Assembly: GCA_003859965.1 (NCBI GenBank)
Contig: RQYR01000013.1
Coordinates: forward strand, 29,104 to 93,103
Length of the DNA stretch: 64,000 bases
Direction: 5' to 3'
DNA from: Comamonadaceae bacterium OH2545_COT-014
GTDB lineage: Bacteria; Pseudomonadota; Gammaproteobacteria; Burkholderiales; Burkholderiaceae_C
Position numbers and translations under genes: made by a program. The notes below the pieces were generated by a model that made no database searches, was not told the origin of the DNA, and saw only the letters and a program-made list of their open reading frames with translations. Each line of letters starts with the position of its first letter. Within the stretch, counting starts at the first letter, position 1. Shown here in pieces: positions 21,439 through 31,109 of the stretch.

Positions 21439-23244
21439 TCAGAACGTGCGAACCTTGGGCGGCACGGTGTCCACGGTGAGCGGCTTGGTGCGCACGGGCT
21501 TGTAGCTCAGGCTGTTGCTGGCGCTGTGCCACAGTGTGTGCTTCATCCAGTTGGCGTCGTCACGGCCCAGGGGAGCCACGGGGTCGTCGGCCGGGCGCTC
21601 GTAGTCAAGCACGGTGTGGGCGCCGCGGCATTCGGTGCGGGCAGCGGCGGAGACCATGGTGGCCTGGGCCACTTCGATCAGGTTTTCCACCTCCAGCGCC
21701 TCAATGCGGGCGGTGTTGAATACCTTGGAATGGTCTTTCAGCCCGATGGCCATGGCGCGCTCGCGCAGGGCAGCGACCTTGGTCACGCCTTCGTTCATGC
21801 TGGCCTGCGTGCGGAACACGCCCGCGTGCTGCTGCATGGTGTTGCGGATGTCGTTGGCCACGGTTTGCGAGTATTCGCCGCTGTCGTTGGATTCGATCTT
21901 GTTCAGGCGGGCCAGCGAGAAGTCGGCCGCGTCGGCCGGCAGCGGCTTGTGCGCGCCTTTTTCGTGGAACTTGATGATGTGGTTGCCCGCCGCGCGGCCG
22001 AACACCAGCAGGTCCAGCAGCGAGTTGGTGCCCAGGCGGTTGGCGCCGTGCACGCTGACGCAGGAGCATTCGCCCACGGCGTACAGGCCATTGACAACCT
22101 CGTTGTCGGCGCTGGCGGTCTGGATGGCGACCTGCCCGTTGATGTTGGTCGGGATGCCGCCCATCTGGTAATGGATGGTGGGCACCACGGGAATGGGTTC
22201 CTTGGTGATGTCCACGTTGGCGAAGTTGATGCCGATCTCGTACACCGAGGGCAGGCGCTTGTGGATGGTTTCGGCGCCCAGGTGGTCGAGCTTGAGCACC
22301 ACGTAGTCCTTGTTGGGGCCGCAGCCGCGCCCTTCCTTGATCTCCTGGTCCATGGAGCGCGAAACGAAGTCGCGCGGCGCCAGGTCTTTCAGGGTGGGGG
22401 CGTAGCGCTCCATAAAGCGCTCGCCATTGCTGTTGAGCAAGATGGCGCCTTCGCCACGGCAGCCCTCGGTCAGCAGCACGCCCGCGCCAGCCACGCCGGT
22501 GGGGTGGAACTGCCAGAACTCCATGTCCTGCAGCGGAATGCCGGCGCGCGCGGCCATGCCCAGGCCGTCGCCGGTGTTGATGAAGGCGTTGGTGCTGGCC
22601 GCGAAGATGCGGCCCGCGCCGCCGGTGGCCAGCAGCACGGTTTTTGCGTGCAGAATGTAGAGGTCGCCGGTTTCCATCTCGAGCGCGGTCACGCCCACCA
22701 CGTCGCCCTCGGCGTCGCGGATCAGGTCCAGCGCCATCCATTCGACGAAGAAGCTGGTGCGCGCCTTCACGTTCTGCTGGTACAGCGTGTGCAGCATGGC
22801 GTGACCCGTGCGGTCGGCGGCGGCGCAGGCGCGCTGCACGGGCTTTTCGCCGTAGTTGGCGGTGTGCCCCCCGAAGGGGCGCTGGTAGATGGTGCCATCG
22901 GGGTTGCGGTCGAACGGCATGCCCATGTGCTCCAGGTCATAGACCACGGCCGGCGCCTCGCGGCACATGAATTCGATGGCGTCCTGGTCACCCAGCCAGT
23001 CGCTGCCCTTGATGGTGTCGTAGAAGTGGTAGTGCCAGTTGTCCTCGCTCATGTTGCCCAGCGATGCGCCGACGCCGCCTTGCGCGGCCACGGTGTGCGA
23101 GCGGGTGGGAAAAACCTTGGAGAGCACGGCCACTTGCAGGCCCGCGCGCGCCAGTTGCAGCGAGGCGCGCATGCCGGAACCGCCAGCGCCGACGATGACC
23201 ACGTCAAACTTGCGGACGGTGATGTTGTCTTTGGTGTATGTCAT
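21439..23244 (-). CDS. sdhA: succinate dehydrogenase flavoprotein subunit
   Basis: 601 residues, typical for SdhA. It oxidises succinate to fumarate on covalently bound FAD. Seen: DVVIVGAGGSGMRASLQLA (FAD Rossmann motif), SHTVAAQGGVGASLGN with the His that binds FAD, VLLATGGAGRIF, HPTGVAGAGVLLTEGCRGEG with substrate-site residues, and VSVHGANRLGTNSLLDLLVFGRAAG. Homology begins at ATG 23244 (MTYTKDNITVRK), though the frame is open 55 codons more. Membrane-associated on the cytoplasmic face via SdhB and SdhCD. Confidence 0.97.
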   Translation of the reverse strand: MTYTKDNITVRKFDVVIVGAGGSGMRASLQLARAGLQVAVLSKVFPTRSHTVAAQGGVGASLGNMSEDNWHYHFYDTIKGSDWLGDQDAIEFMCREAPAVVYDLEHMGMPFDRNPDGTIYQRPFGGHTANYGEKPVQRACAAADRTGHAMLHTLYQQNVKARTSFFVEWMALDLIRDAEGDVVGVTALEMETGDLYILHAKTVLLATGGAGRIFAASTNAFINTGDGLGMAARAGIPLQDMEFWQFHPTGVAGAGVLLTEGCRGEGAILLNSNGERFMERYAPTLKDLAPRDFVSRSMDQEIKEGRGCGPNKDYVVLKLDHLGAETIHKRLPSVYEIGINFANVDITKEPIPVVPTIHYQMGGIPTNINGQVAIQTASADNEVVNGLYAVGECSCVSVHGANRLGTNSLLDLLVFGRAAGNHIIKFHEKGAHKPLPADAADFSLARLNKIESNDSGEYSQTVANDIRNTMQQHAGVFRTQASMNEGVTKVAALRERAMAIGLKDHSKVFNTARIEALEVENLIEVAQATMVSAAARTECRGAHTVLDYERPADDPVAPLGRDDANWMKHTLWHSASNSLSYKPVRTKPLTVDTVPPKVRTF

Positions 23245-23281
23245 GTTCGTGGGGACGATGCGATAAGTCGGGGCGCGGCGG

Positions 23282-23647
23282 TCACAGGCGCCACAGAACC
23301 TGGATGGCCCAGCCGGCGCAGCCGACCAGCCAGACGATGGTGAAGACCTGGAGCGCCAGGCGCAGACCGACGGGCTTGACGTAGTCCATCCAGATGTCGC
23401 GCACGCCAACCCAGATGTGCCAGATCATCGCGACGATGACGGCGAAGGTCAGCACCTTCATCCACTGCGTGGAGAAGATGCCGGCCCAGGTGTCGTAGCC
23501 GATGGGGCCGCTGGCCAGCAGCACTTGTGCCAGCAGCACCAGGGTGAACAGCGCCATCAGGGCGCCGGTGATGCGTTGCACGAGCCAGTCGCGCAGGCCA
23601 TAGTGCGCGCCGACGACCGTGCGCTTGGAGCCGTAGTTCACTGCCAT
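23282..23647 (-). CDS. sdhD: succinate dehydrogenase membrane anchor subunit
   Basis: 121 residues with three hydrophobic segments (about 24-46, 60-81, 96-118). WHIWVGVRDIWMDYVKP carries the His of the b-type haem region and the Asp-Tyr near the quinone site, typical of SdhD. It lies between sdhC and sdhA with gaps of 32 and 37 bases. Confidence 0.92.
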   Translation of the reverse strand: MAVNYGSKRTVVGAHYGLRDWLVQRITGALMALFTLVLLAQVLLASGPIGYDTWAGIFSTQWMKVLTFAVIVAMIWHIWVGVRDIWMDYVKPVGLRLALQVFTIVWLVGCAGWAIQVLWRL

Positions 23648-23679
23648 TTTTCGATTTCCTCTTGTTGGTCCAATGCGTT

Positions 23680-24120
23680 TCAGTACAAGCCGAACAGCTT
23701 GGCGCCCAGTGCAACCGTCAGGACAATGCTGAGCACCAGGGTGGCAACCGCCGAGGTTTTGCCGAACTCCTTGCTGACGGCGTGGGAAGCGTCCATGTAC
23801 AGGTGGCGCACACCAGCGATCAGGTGGTGCAGGTAGGCCCAGATGAGGCCCAGCGCCACCAGCTTGACGAACCAGCCGGGAAAGACCCAGATGCCGTGGT
23901 CGAATGCGGCAGTGAACTGCAGGAACGAGATTTCCGAGGAAACGGATTTGTCGAACAGCCAGATAATGAACGGCAGCAGAAAGAACATCAGCGCACCGCT
24001 GACGCGATGCAGAATCGACACGATGCCTGCCGGCGGGAGCCGGTAGGTGCGCACGTCGTTCAGGATGTTGATGTTGCGGAATTCAGGCCGTTTGCGGGCG
24101 GCTTCACTCATGGGCGTCAC
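23680..24120 (-). CDS. sdhC: succinate dehydrogenase cytochrome b556 subunit
   Basis: 146 residues, three membrane segments (about 37-57, 76-103 with gaps, 119-141). The SdhC signature is seen: R.YRLPPAGIVSILHRVSGALMF (the SIxHRxSG quinone-site motif) and HLIAGVRHLYMD with the haem-ligand His. It is the first gene of the sdhCDAB-sdhE-gltA operon. The upstream gap (24121-24296) carries an 8-base inverted repeat that could be an operator. Confidence 0.93.
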   Translation of the reverse strand: MTPMSEAARKRPEFRNINILNDVRTYRLPPAGIVSILHRVSGALMFFLLPFIIWLFDKSVSSEISFLQFTAAFDHGIWVFPGWFVKLVALGLIWAYLHHLIAGVRHLYMDASHAVSKEFGKTSAVATLVLSIVLTVALGAKLFGLY

Positions 24121-24161
24121 TTCCTTTTTCGTGGGCGGTGTATGCGCTGGGGCGGGGGCGT

Positions 24162-24179
24162 TTGTCCCGTGCGGGACAA
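24162..24179. promoter_or_regulatory. inverted repeat upstream of sdhC, possible operator
   Basis: TTGTCCCG-TG-CGGGACAA: two perfect 8-base arms with a 2-base spacer, about 42 bases upstream of the sdhC start codon in a gap of 176 bases. It could bind a dimeric regulator, or form an mRNA hairpin in the leader. Seen directly; the role is inferred. Confidence 0.5.
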
Positions 24180-24296
24180 TCTGTAAATTCTATTGCAATG
24201 CTGCCAGCGGCTTGGCGGGCGGGTGGGGCACTGGGCGGAAAGGGGCTTTGTCCGGAGTCATCTTCGTGGGGCGCGCGAGGCGGCGGCAAGGGGCCT

Positions 24297-25073
24297 TCAG
24301 CTCAGGCGGTTGTGATAGTGGCGCGTATCGGTGCGGTAAAGCCCCCGGCGCAGTTCCATGGGCAGATCGTTGTAGGTGCAGGCGATGCGCTCAACACTGA
24401 GCAGGGGGGTGGCCGGGGTTACTCCCAGTAGCTTGGCCTGGCCCGGATCTGGCAGCACGGCGCGGATTTTTTCATCGGCGCGCACCATGCGCACGCCAAA
24501 CTCGGTTTCGAAAAAGGCATACATCGGCCCCTGGCAGGCTGACAGGCGCTCTGCCGTCAAGCCCTTGAAAGGGCCGCCCGGCAGCCACAGGTCTTCCAAA
24601 ATGGTGGGCACGCCGCCGAATGCCAGCACGCGCCGGAGCTGAAAGACCGCATCGCCTGTGCGCAGTGCAAGGGCGCGGGCTACGTCGGCGCTGGCGCGCT
24701 GGCGCCGGCATTCGACCACGGTGCGCTGCGCGGGCTGGTCCGTGGGGCTGTCGCCGTCGGGCACCAGACGCAGAAAACGGTATTGGACATGCCGCTCGGC
24801 ATGGGTGGCCACGAAAGTGCCACGCCCCTGGCGGCGCACCAGCAAATGCTCGGCGGCGAGCTCGTCAATGGCTTTGCGCACGGTGCCTTGGCTGACGCGA
24901 AAGCGCGCGGCCAGCTCCAGTTCGCTGGGGATGACTTCGCCGGGCTTCCACTCGCCTTGCTGCAGGCTGTGCAGTATGAGCTGCTTGATTTGCTGGTAAA
25001 GCGGGCTGAAGGCAGGCGTTCCCGCGCCGGTGGCCGCGTCGTTGTCAGTGGGGGAGGGGGGGGCGGTGGCCAT
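24297..25073 (-). CDS. GntR-family (HutC type) transcriptional regulator
   Basis: 258 residues. An N-terminal winged helix-turn-helix (about 20-85: PLYQQIKQLILHSL, GEVIPSELELAARFRVSQGT, VRKAIDELAAEHLLVRRQGR) precedes a UTRA effector domain to the end, the HutC subfamily layout. ATG 25073 is chosen; the frame has another possible start at 25124, but that lies on the -10 box of its own promoter. The gene sits between the sdh operon (same strand, downstream) and mdh (divergent). It probably controls the local TCA genes and, from the palindrome in its promoter, itself. The ligand is unknown. Confidence 0.87.
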   Translation of the reverse strand: MATAPPSPTDNDAATGAGTPAFSPLYQQIKQLILHSLQQGEWKPGEVIPSELELAARFRVSQGTVRKAIDELAAEHLLVRRQGRGTFVATHAERHVQYRFLRLVPDGDSPTDQPAQRTVVECRRQRASADVARALALRTGDAVFQLRRVLAFGGVPTILEDLWLPGGPFKGLTAERLSACQGPMYAFFETEFGVRMVRADEKIRAVLPDPGQAKLLGVTPATPLLSVERIACTYNDLPMELRRGLYRTDTRHYHNRLS

Positions 25074-25123
25074 GCGGGCTGGCGTGATTTGCGAATTGCT
25101 GGAGCGGCTTTGAAAACCGCGCA

Positions 25124-25151
25124 ATCATATCTTATATAAGACACAAGACAA
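25124..25151 (-). promoter_or_regulatory. promoter of the GntR regulator gene
   Basis: On the minus strand: -35 TTGTCT (25146-25151), 16-base spacer, -10 TATGAT (25124-25129). The transcript would start about 45 bases before the regulator's ATG. The spacer is almost filled by the palindrome at 25130-25141. Confidence 0.65.
25130..25141. promoter_or_regulatory. palindromic operator TCTTATATAAGA
   Basis: A perfect 12-base palindrome in the regulator/mdh divergent gap, lying exactly between the -35 and -10 boxes of the regulator's own promoter and about 12 bases upstream of the mdh -35 box. AT-rich palindromes of this size are typical GntR-family sites. Autoregulation is inferred from position. 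Confidence 0.7.
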
Positions 25152-25152
25152 A

Positions 25153-25181
25153 TTGACCGGCCCGGGGTTCGCGGATACACT
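25153..25181 (+). promoter_or_regulatory. mdh promoter
   Basis: -35 TTGACC (25153-25158), 17-base spacer, -10 TACACT (25176-25181) on the plus strand. It implies an mdh leader of about 160 bases. No structured leader element was recognised in it. Confidence 0.6.
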
Positions 25182-25350
25182 TGCGGGCAGAATTCGGCTG
25201 TCCGCGCGTGGCTTGTGACTTGTGAGAACGCAAGAGCGTGCGCCAATCTGCCGGCGCTGGAGGCTGTCGTTGAACGACCCGGCCCGGCGTGCCGCCACCA
25301 ACCGGGTGGCATCTTTTCATGCACGATCATCAACTCAGGAGATTTCCCTT

Positions 25351-26337
25351 ATGAGCAAGAAACCCGTTCGCGTCGCCGTCACTGGCGCTGCTGGCCAGAT
25401 CGGTTACGCCCTGCTGTTCCGCATTGCCTCCGGCGAAATGCTGGGCAAGGATCAGCCGGTGATCCTGCAGCTGCTGGAAATCCCCGACGAGAAAGCGCAA
25501 AAGGCGCTCAAGGGCGTGATGATGGAGCTGGAAGACTGCGCCTTCCCGCTGCTGGCCGGCATGGAGGCGCACAGCGACCCCATGACCGCCTTCAAGGACA
25601 CCGACTACGCGCTGCTCGTGGGCGCCCGCCCGCGCGGCCCCGGCATGGAGCGCGCCGACCTGCTGGCCGCCAACGCCCAGATCTTCACGGCCCAAGGCAA
25701 GGCGCTCAACGCCGTGGCCAGCCGCAACGTGAAGGTGCTGGTGGTGGGCAACCCGGCCAACACCAATGCCTACATCGCCATGAAGTCCGCGCCCGACCTG
25801 CCGGCCAAGAACTTCACCGCCATGCTGCGTCTGGATCACAACCGCGCCGCCAGCCAGATTGCCGCCAAGACCGGCAAGCCCGTCAAGGACATCAAGAAGC
25901 TCGCCGTCTGGGGCAACCACAGCCCGACCATGTACGCCGACTACCGCTTCGCCACCATCGATGGCCAGAGCGTCAAGGACATGATCAACGACCAGGAATG
26001 GAACAAGAACGTGTTCCTGCCCACCGTGGGCAAGCGCGGCGCCGCCATCATTGAGGCGCGCGGCCTGTCCTCTGCCGCCAGCGCGGCCAATGCCGCCATC
26101 GACCACATGCGCGACTGGGCGCTGGGCACGAATGGCGAGTGGGTCACCATGGGCATTCCTTCGCAGGGCTGGTACGGCATTCCGAAGGACGTGATGTTCG
26201 GCTTCCCCGTCACTTGCGAAAACGGCGAGTACAAGGTGGTCGAGGGTCTGGAAATCGACGCTTTCAGCCAAGAGTGCATCGACAAGACGCTGGCCGAGCT
26301 GGAAGGCGAGAAGGACGGCGTCAAGCACCTGCTGTAA
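25351..26337 (+). CDS. mdh: malate dehydrogenase (NAD)
   Basis: 328 residues, the longer MDH type of betaproteobacteria related to cytosolic enzymes. It oxidises malate to oxaloacetate. Seen: [18 protein letters not shown] (NAD-binding), [16 protein letters not shown] (substrate loop with Arg), [24 protein letters not shown], and [12 protein letters not shown] with the catalytic His. ATG 25351 follows AGGAGA; the longer frame upstream has no support. It is divergent from the GntR regulator. Confidence 0.97.
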   Translation: MSKKPVRVAVTGAAGQIGYALLFRIASGEMLGKDQPVILQLLEIPDEKAQKALKGVMMELEDCAFPLLAGMEAHSDPMTAFKDTDYALLVGARPRGPGMERADLLAANAQIFTAQGKALNAVASRNVKVLVVGNPANTNAYIAMKSAPDLPAKNFTAMLRLDHNRAASQIAAKTGKPVKDIKKLAVWGNHSPTMYADYRFATIDGQSVKDMINDQEWNKNVFLPTVGKRGAAIIEARGLSSAASAANAAIDHMRDWALGTNGEWVTMGIPSQGWYGIPKDVMFGFPVTCENGEYKVVEGLEIDAFSQECIDKTLAELEGEKDGVKHLL

Positions 26338-26379
26338 ACCGGATATGCGCCCCCGCCGGCTCTTGGGTGGCAAGCTAAG

Positions 26380-26452
26380 TTGCTATGAATTAAGTAGCTT
26401 CTTGCGCCCGATTGGTGGGCGGTGGCGCCTGTTTGATTTGCTTTTTTGGGCG
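26380..26452. repeat. dispersed TGCTATGAATTAAGTAGCTTCTTGCGCC repeat copy
   Basis: The fullest copy of the family: TTGCTATGAATTAAGTAGCTT, then CTTGCGCCC and a T-rich end, between the mdh stop and the next gene. From memory, elements of this form are common between genes in Comamonadaceae. Confidence 0.6.
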
Positions 26453-26468
26453 ATTGATCTCTTCTGCC

Positions 26469-27443
26469 GTGACTCATCCACGCGATGTGCTGCTGGGGGC
26501 GCAAGCCAGTGCAGGCTTGCTGCCCGTTTGTGACCACTACAGTGGCGTTGAAGCGCGTATGCGCAAAAGTCTTCAGCTGCAGGCCGAAATGCGGCAGGAA
26601 TTTGGCGCCTGCGTGTTCGACGTGACGCTGGACTGCGAAGACGGCGCGCCCGTGGGCGGCGAGGCCGAGCACGCGCTTCTTGTCAGCGAGTTGGCGCTTT
26701 CCGCGCCGGATGGCGCCCGCGTCGGGGTGCGCGTGCATCCGGTCGATCACCCCGCATTCGCGAATGACGTGGCCACCATCGCGGGAAGCGCTGGCCATCG
26801 CCTGGCCTATTTGATGGTGCCCAAGGTCGAAACGGTGCATGAAGTGCAGCGCGCGGAGCAGGCCTTGCTGGACGCCTTTCCCGCAGGGCTGCCGTTGCAT
26901 GTGCTGATCGAGTCGCCCGGCGCAGTGCACCGTGCGTTCGATATTGCGGCCCATGCGCGCGTGCAGTCGCTCAGCTTCGGGCTGATGGATTTCGTGTCGG
27001 CACATGCGGGCGCCATACCGGCGGAGGGCATGGGCATTCACGGCCAGTTCAGCCACCCGCTGGTGCGCCGGGCCAAGCTGGAAATTGCCTCTGCCGCCCA
27101 TGCGTTCGGCAAGGTGCCTTCGCACGGCGTGGTGACCGAATTCAAGGACACGGCGGCCTTGCGCGATGCAGCGCGCCGTGCGGCGTGCGAATTCGGCTAC
27201 ACGCGCATGTGGAGCATTCACCCGGACCAGATTCGCCCCATTCTGCAAGCCTTTTCCCCTGGCGATCGGCAAGTGGATGAGGCGGTGGCCATTCTGCTGT
27301 CTGCACAGCGGGCAGGGTGGGCGCCCATCAGTTACCAGGGGCGCTTGCATGACCGGGCGAGCTACCGGCATTTCTGGCAATTGCTGGAGCGTGCCCATGC
27401 CACCGGCCGCGCTTTGCCTGCGGAAGCGAAAGCGTGGTTCTAA
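26469..27443 (+). CDS. HpcH/HpaI aldolase / citrate lyase-like (CoA-ester lyase) protein
   Basis: 324 residues from a GTG at 26469 (read [12 protein letters not shown]). The fold is a TIM barrel of the CitE/malyl-CoA lyase superfamily: [16 protein letters not shown] (acidic metal site), [24 protein letters not shown] with the Lys/Glu pair, [28 protein letters not shown], and a C-terminal [16 protein letters not shown]. The reaction is probably cleavage or thioester hydrolysis of a malyl- or citramalyl-CoA-like compound, but the substrate cannot be told. Its position between mdh and acnB suggests a link to central metabolism. No strong ribosome-binding site was seen before the GTG, so the start is less certain. 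Confidence 0.78.
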   Translation: MTHPRDVLLGAQASAGLLPVCDHYSGVEARMRKSLQLQAEMRQEFGACVFDVTLDCEDGAPVGGEAEHALLVSELALSAPDGARVGVRVHPVDHPAFANDVATIAGSAGHRLAYLMVPKVETVHEVQRAEQALLDAFPAGLPLHVLIESPGAVHRAFDIAAHARVQSLSFGLMDFVSAHAGAIPAEGMGIHGQFSHPLVRRAKLEIASAAHAFGKVPSHGVVTEFKDTAALRDAARRAACEFGYTRMWSIHPDQIRPILQAFSPGDRQVDEAVAILLSAQRAGWAPISYQGRLHDRASYRHFWQLLERAHATGRALPAEAKAWF

Positions 27444-27540
27444 GCGCCTTTTTCACCACATGCCTTCGGGCGGGTTTCAGCAGAAAGTGGCGGCGCATGC
27501 CATCATTGCCGCCCTTTCCCTTTTTGAAGGCTTTTGTCAT

Positions 27541-28119
27541 ATGAAACCGATGCTTCTTGCCGCTGCTCTCGCGCTGACCCTGCCCATGGGGGCTGCCCAG
27601 GCGCAGTCAGCCGGCGCTGCCAAGAAACCTGCTGCGGCCAGCGCGAAGAAGGCGCCTGCCAAAAAGGCCACCGCCAAGAAAAAGAGCGCTTCAGCCAAGC
27701 GGCGCGTGCCCGCCAAGACGGCCAAGGCAGTTGAAAAGGTCACGCCGGTGCAGTCGCTCACGCAGCGACTGACGCCTGCCGAGCTGGCCATCGCCCAGTA
27801 CATTCATACAGGCCGCATCCAGTGCGCACTGGGCGCCAACGTCACGGTCACTGCGGATGAGAAGAATCCCGGCTTCTTCCACGTCAGCGCTGGCAAGCAG
27901 CGCTATTACATGCACCCGGTGGAAAGCCGCACGGGAGCCATCCGTCTTGAAGACAACCGCGCAGGCGCCATGTGGCTGCAGTTGGGCAACAAGTCCATGC
28001 TGATGGATCAAAAGCGTGGCCAGCGCGTGGCAGACGAATGTGCCGCCCCGGCCCAGCGTGAATTTGCGGCCCAGCTGGGCAACCAGCCGAAAGAAGGCAG
28101 CTTGCTCGGCCAGCCCTGA
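27541..28119 (+). CDS. small exported protein with Lys/Ala-rich linker, unknown function
   Basis: 192 residues. A clear signal peptide (MKPMLLAAALALTLPMGAAQAQ) is followed by a 50-residue histone-tail-like stretch of Ala and Lys (AAKKPAAASAKKAPAKKATA), then a compact domain of about 110 residues including LTPAELAIAQYIHTGRIQC, GANVTVTADEKNPGFFHVS and RYYMHPVESRTGAIRLEDN. Two cysteines (IQC and DEC) could form a disulfide. I do not recognise the domain. The gene lies between the CoA-ester-lyase-like gene and acnB on the same strand. A perfect 9-base-pair hairpin follows (28133-28155). Confidence 0.75.
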   Translation: MKPMLLAAALALTLPMGAAQAQSAGAAKKPAAASAKKAPAKKATAKKKSASAKRRVPAKTAKAVEKVTPVQSLTQRLTPAELAIAQYIHTGRIQCALGANVTVTADEKNPGFFHVSAGKQRYYMHPVESRTGAIRLEDNRAGAMWLQLGNKSMLMDQKRGQRVADECAAPAQREFAAQLGNQPKEGSLLGQP

Positions 28120-28132
28120 GCGGCTGCAACGC

Positions 28133-28155
28133 GCCTGCCAGTGCTGCTGGCAGGC
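28133..28155 (+). other. perfect hairpin after the 27541 gene
   Basis: GCCTGCCAG-TGCTG-CTGGCAGGC, 14 bases past the stop codon. There is no T-run, so it is not a standard terminator; it may protect the 3' end or aid Rho-dependent ending before acnB. Confidence 0.5.
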
Positions 28156-28235
28156 AGCGCAACGTGGTCACGCATTCTTGAGCCAAAGAAAAAACAGATA
28201 CCAGGACATTTACCGTTATCCAGGAGAAAACCCAC

Positions 28236-30827
28236 ATGTTGAAAGCCTACCGTGACCACGCCGCCGAGCGCGCCGCGCTCGGCATCCCGCCGCTGCCGCT
28301 GGACGCCAAGCAGACCGCCGAGCTGATCGAGCTCATCAAGAACCCGCCCGCAGGTGAAGAAGAATTCCTGATGGAGCTGCTCACGCACCGCGTGCCGCCG
28401 GGCGTGGACGATGCGGCCAAGGTCAAGGCCAGCTTCCTGGCCGCCGTGGCGCATGGCGACATCCAGGTGGGCCTGATCTCCAAGGCCAAGGCCACCGAGC
28501 TGCTGGGCACCATGGTGGGCGGCTACAACGTGCACCCGCTGATCGAGCTGCTGGACGACGCCGAAGTGGCCAACGTGGCCGCCGAAGCGCTGAAGAAGAC
28601 GCTCTTGATGTTCGACTTCTTCAACGACGTGGCCGAAAAAGCCAAGGCCGGCAACGCCAAGGCCAAGGAAGTGATGCAAAGCTGGGCCGATGCCGAGTGG
28701 TTCACCAGCCGCCCCAAGGTGGAGGAGAAGATCACCGTCACCGTGTTCAAGGTGCCCGGCGAGACCAACACCGACGACCTCTCGCCCGCGCCCGACGCCT
28801 GGAGCCGCCCGGACATCCCGCTGCACTACCTGGCCATGCTGAAGAACACCCGGCCTGACGCGGCCTTCAAGCCCGAGGAAGACGGCAAGCGCGGCCCCAT
28901 CCAGTTCATCGAGAACCTGAAGAAGAAAGGCCACCTGGTCGCCTACGTGGGCGACGTGGTGGGCACCGGCTCGTCGCGCAAGTCGGCCACCAACAGCGTG
29001 ATCTGGGCCACGGGTCAGGACATCCCCTTCGTGCCCAACAAGCGCTTCGGCGGTGTGACGCTGGGCGGCAAGATCGCGCCCATCTTCTTCAACACGCAGG
29101 AGGACTCCGGCGCGCTGCCCATCGAGGTGGATGTGAGCCAGATGGAAATGGGCGATGTGATCGACATCTTCCCCTACGAGGGCAAGATCGAGAAAAACGG
29201 CCAGAAGATCGCCGACTTCCAGCTCAAGAGCGAAGTGCTGCTGGACGAAGTGCAGGCCGGCGGCCGCATCAACCTCATCATCGGCCGCTCGCTCACGGCC
29301 AAGGCGCGCGAGGCCCTGGGCCTGCCCGCCTCCACCGAATTCCGCCTGCCCAAGGCCCCGGTCGATACCGGCAAGGGCTTTACGCTGGCGCAGAAAATGG
29401 TCGGCCGCGCCTGCGGCCTGCCCGAAGGCCAGGGCATCCGCCCCGGCACCTACTGCGAGCCGCGCATGACCACCGTGGGCAGCCAGGACACCACCGGCCC
29501 CATGACGCGCGACGAGCTCAAAGACCTGGCCTGCCTGGGCTTTTCCGCCGACATGGTGATGCAGTCCTTCTGCCACACCGCCGCCTATCCGAAGCCGGTT
29601 GACGTGAAGACGCACCGCGAGCTGCCCGCCTTCATCAGCAACCGCGGCGGCGTGGCCCTGCGCCCGGGCGATGGCGTGATCCACTCCTGGCTCAACCGCT
29701 TGCTGCTGCCCGACACCGTGGGCACGGGCGGCGACAGCCACACGCGCTTCCCGATCGGCATCAGCTTCCCCGCAGGCTCCGGCCTGGTCGCCTTTGGCGC
29801 AGCGACTGGCGTGATGCCGCTGGACATGCCCGAGAGCGTGCTGGTGCGCTTCAAGGGCGAGCTGCAACCGGGCGTCACCCTGCGTGACCTGGTGCACGCC
29901 ATCCCGCTGTACGCCATCAAGGCCGGGCTGCTGACGGTGGCCAAGGCTGGCAAGAAAAACATCTTCTCCGGCCGCATCCTGGAGATCGAGGGCCTGCCCG
30001 ACCTGAAGGTCGAACAAGCCTTTGAGCTCTCCGACGCCAGCGCCGAGCGCTCGGCCGCCGGTTGCACCATCAAGCTCAACAAAGAGCCGATCATCGAGTA
30101 CCTGACCTCCAACATCGTGCTCATGAAAAACATGATCGCCGATGGCTACGAGGACGCCAAAACCCTGGCGCGCCGCATCGAGAAAGTGGAGCAATGGCTG
30201 GCCAACCCGCAGCTGTTGGAAGCCGACGCCGACGCTGAGTACGCCGCCGTGATCGAGATCGACATGAACGAGATCAAGGAGCCCATCGTCTGCTGCCCCA
30301 ACGACCCGGACGACGCCAAGTTCCTCTCCGAAGTGGCGGGCGAGAAGATCGACGAAGCCTTCATCGGCTCGTGCATGACCAACATCGGCCACTTCCGCGC
30401 TGCGGCCAAGCTGCTGGGCGGCCAGCGCGACATCCCCGTCAAGCTGTGGGTGGCCCCGCCCACCAAGATGGACCAGAACGAGCTCATCAAGGAAGGCCAC
30501 TACGCCGCCTTCGGCACCGCTGGCGCGCGCACCGAAATGCCCGGCTGCTCGCTGTGCATGGGCAACCAGGCGCAGGTGCGCGAGGGCGCGACGGTGATCT
30601 CCACCAGCACGCGCAACTTCCCCAACCGCCTGGGCAAGAACACCAACGTCTACCTGGGCAGCGCCGAGCTGGCGGCCATCGCCTCGCGCCTGGGCTACCT
30701 GCCCACGCCCGAGGAATACCTCAAGGAAATGGGCGTGATCGACGCCGACAAGGCCAGCGTGTACCGCTACATGAACTTCGACCAGATCGAGGAATACGTG
30801 GACAAGGCCAAGGAGGTTTCGGCCTGA
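28236..30827 (+). CDS. acnB: aconitate hydratase B / 2-methylisocitrate dehydratase
   Basis: 863 residues, the AcnB length. It interconverts citrate and isocitrate with a 4Fe-4S cluster. The AcnB domain order is seen: an N-terminal HEAT-like helical domain (to about residue 160), then the swivel domain with [15 protein letters not shown] and [15 protein letters not shown], then the catalytic core with [25 protein letters not shown] and the cluster cysteines in [20 protein letters not shown] and [14 protein letters not shown] 28236 follows CAGGAGA. A terminator follows the gene. Confidence 0.97.
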   Translation: MLKAYRDHAAERAALGIPPLPLDAKQTAELIELIKNPPAGEEEFLMELLTHRVPPGVDDAAKVKASFLAAVAHGDIQVGLISKAKATELLGTMVGGYNVHPLIELLDDAEVANVAAEALKKTLLMFDFFNDVAEKAKAGNAKAKEVMQSWADAEWFTSRPKVEEKITVTVFKVPGETNTDDLSPAPDAWSRPDIPLHYLAMLKNTRPDAAFKPEEDGKRGPIQFIENLKKKGHLVAYVGDVVGTGSSRKSATNSVIWATGQDIPFVPNKRFGGVTLGGKIAPIFFNTQEDSGALPIEVDVSQMEMGDVIDIFPYEGKIEKNGQKIADFQLKSEVLLDEVQAGGRINLIIGRSLTAKAREALGLPASTEFRLPKAPVDTGKGFTLAQKMVGRACGLPEGQGIRPGTYCEPRMTTVGSQDTTGPMTRDELKDLACLGFSADMVMQSFCHTAAYPKPVDVKTHRELPAFISNRGGVALRPGDGVIHSWLNRLLLPDTVGTGGDSHTRFPIGISFPAGSGLVAFGAATGVMPLDMPESVLVRFKGELQPGVTLRDLVHAIPLYAIKAGLLTVAKAGKKNIFSGRILEIEGLPDLKVEQAFELSDASAERSAAGCTIKLNKEPIIEYLTSNIVLMKNMIADGYEDAKTLARRIEKVEQWLANPQLLEADADAEYAAVIEIDMNEIKEPIVCCPNDPDDAKFLSEVAGEKIDEAFIGSCMTNIGHFRAAAKLLGGQRDIPVKLWVAPPTKMDQNELIKEGHYAAFGTAGARTEMPGCSLCMGNQAQVREGATVISTSTRNFPNRLGKNTNVYLGSAELAAIASRLGYLPTPEEYLKEMGVIDADKASVYRYMNFDQIEEYVDKAKEVSA

Positions 30828-30898
30828 GCCATGTGCTTTTGCCGTTGAGCAAGCGGCAGCGCGCAGCTTGTTGAGTGCGTGCGCTGACCGTCCCCATG

Positions 30899-30936
30899 AC
30901 CCCGTTTCGCCTGTTCAGGCGTGCGGGGTTTTTTGT
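30899..30936 (+). terminator. acnB intrinsic terminator
   Basis: ACCCCG ... CGGGGT with an inner CGCCTG-TT-CAGGCG stem, then TTTTTTG. About 75 bases after the acnB stop. Confidence 0.85.
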
Positions 30937-31109
30937 TTTTCTGGCGCATTTCATTTGTTTGCCAGCGGGTTTGTTCAGGCGGCGATGCCGTTCACGGTTC
31001 AAAAGCTTGTTGTCCGGGCAAGCGCAGGGCTGTTCATGATGAGGGCCAGAAGATGCAAAGCCGCGATGAACTGATGGGTCCCAATGGCTGCGCCAGTCAC
31101 CTTGGAGCT

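Noticed and set aside
21526..23343. A 605-codon plus-strand open frame opposite sdhA
   Set aside because: sdhA is certain; the opposite frame is compositional shadow.
28008..30500. An 830-codon minus-strand open frame opposite acnB
   Set aside because: The sense frame is a full, motif-perfect aconitase; the antisense product is His/Val/Gly-rich noise.
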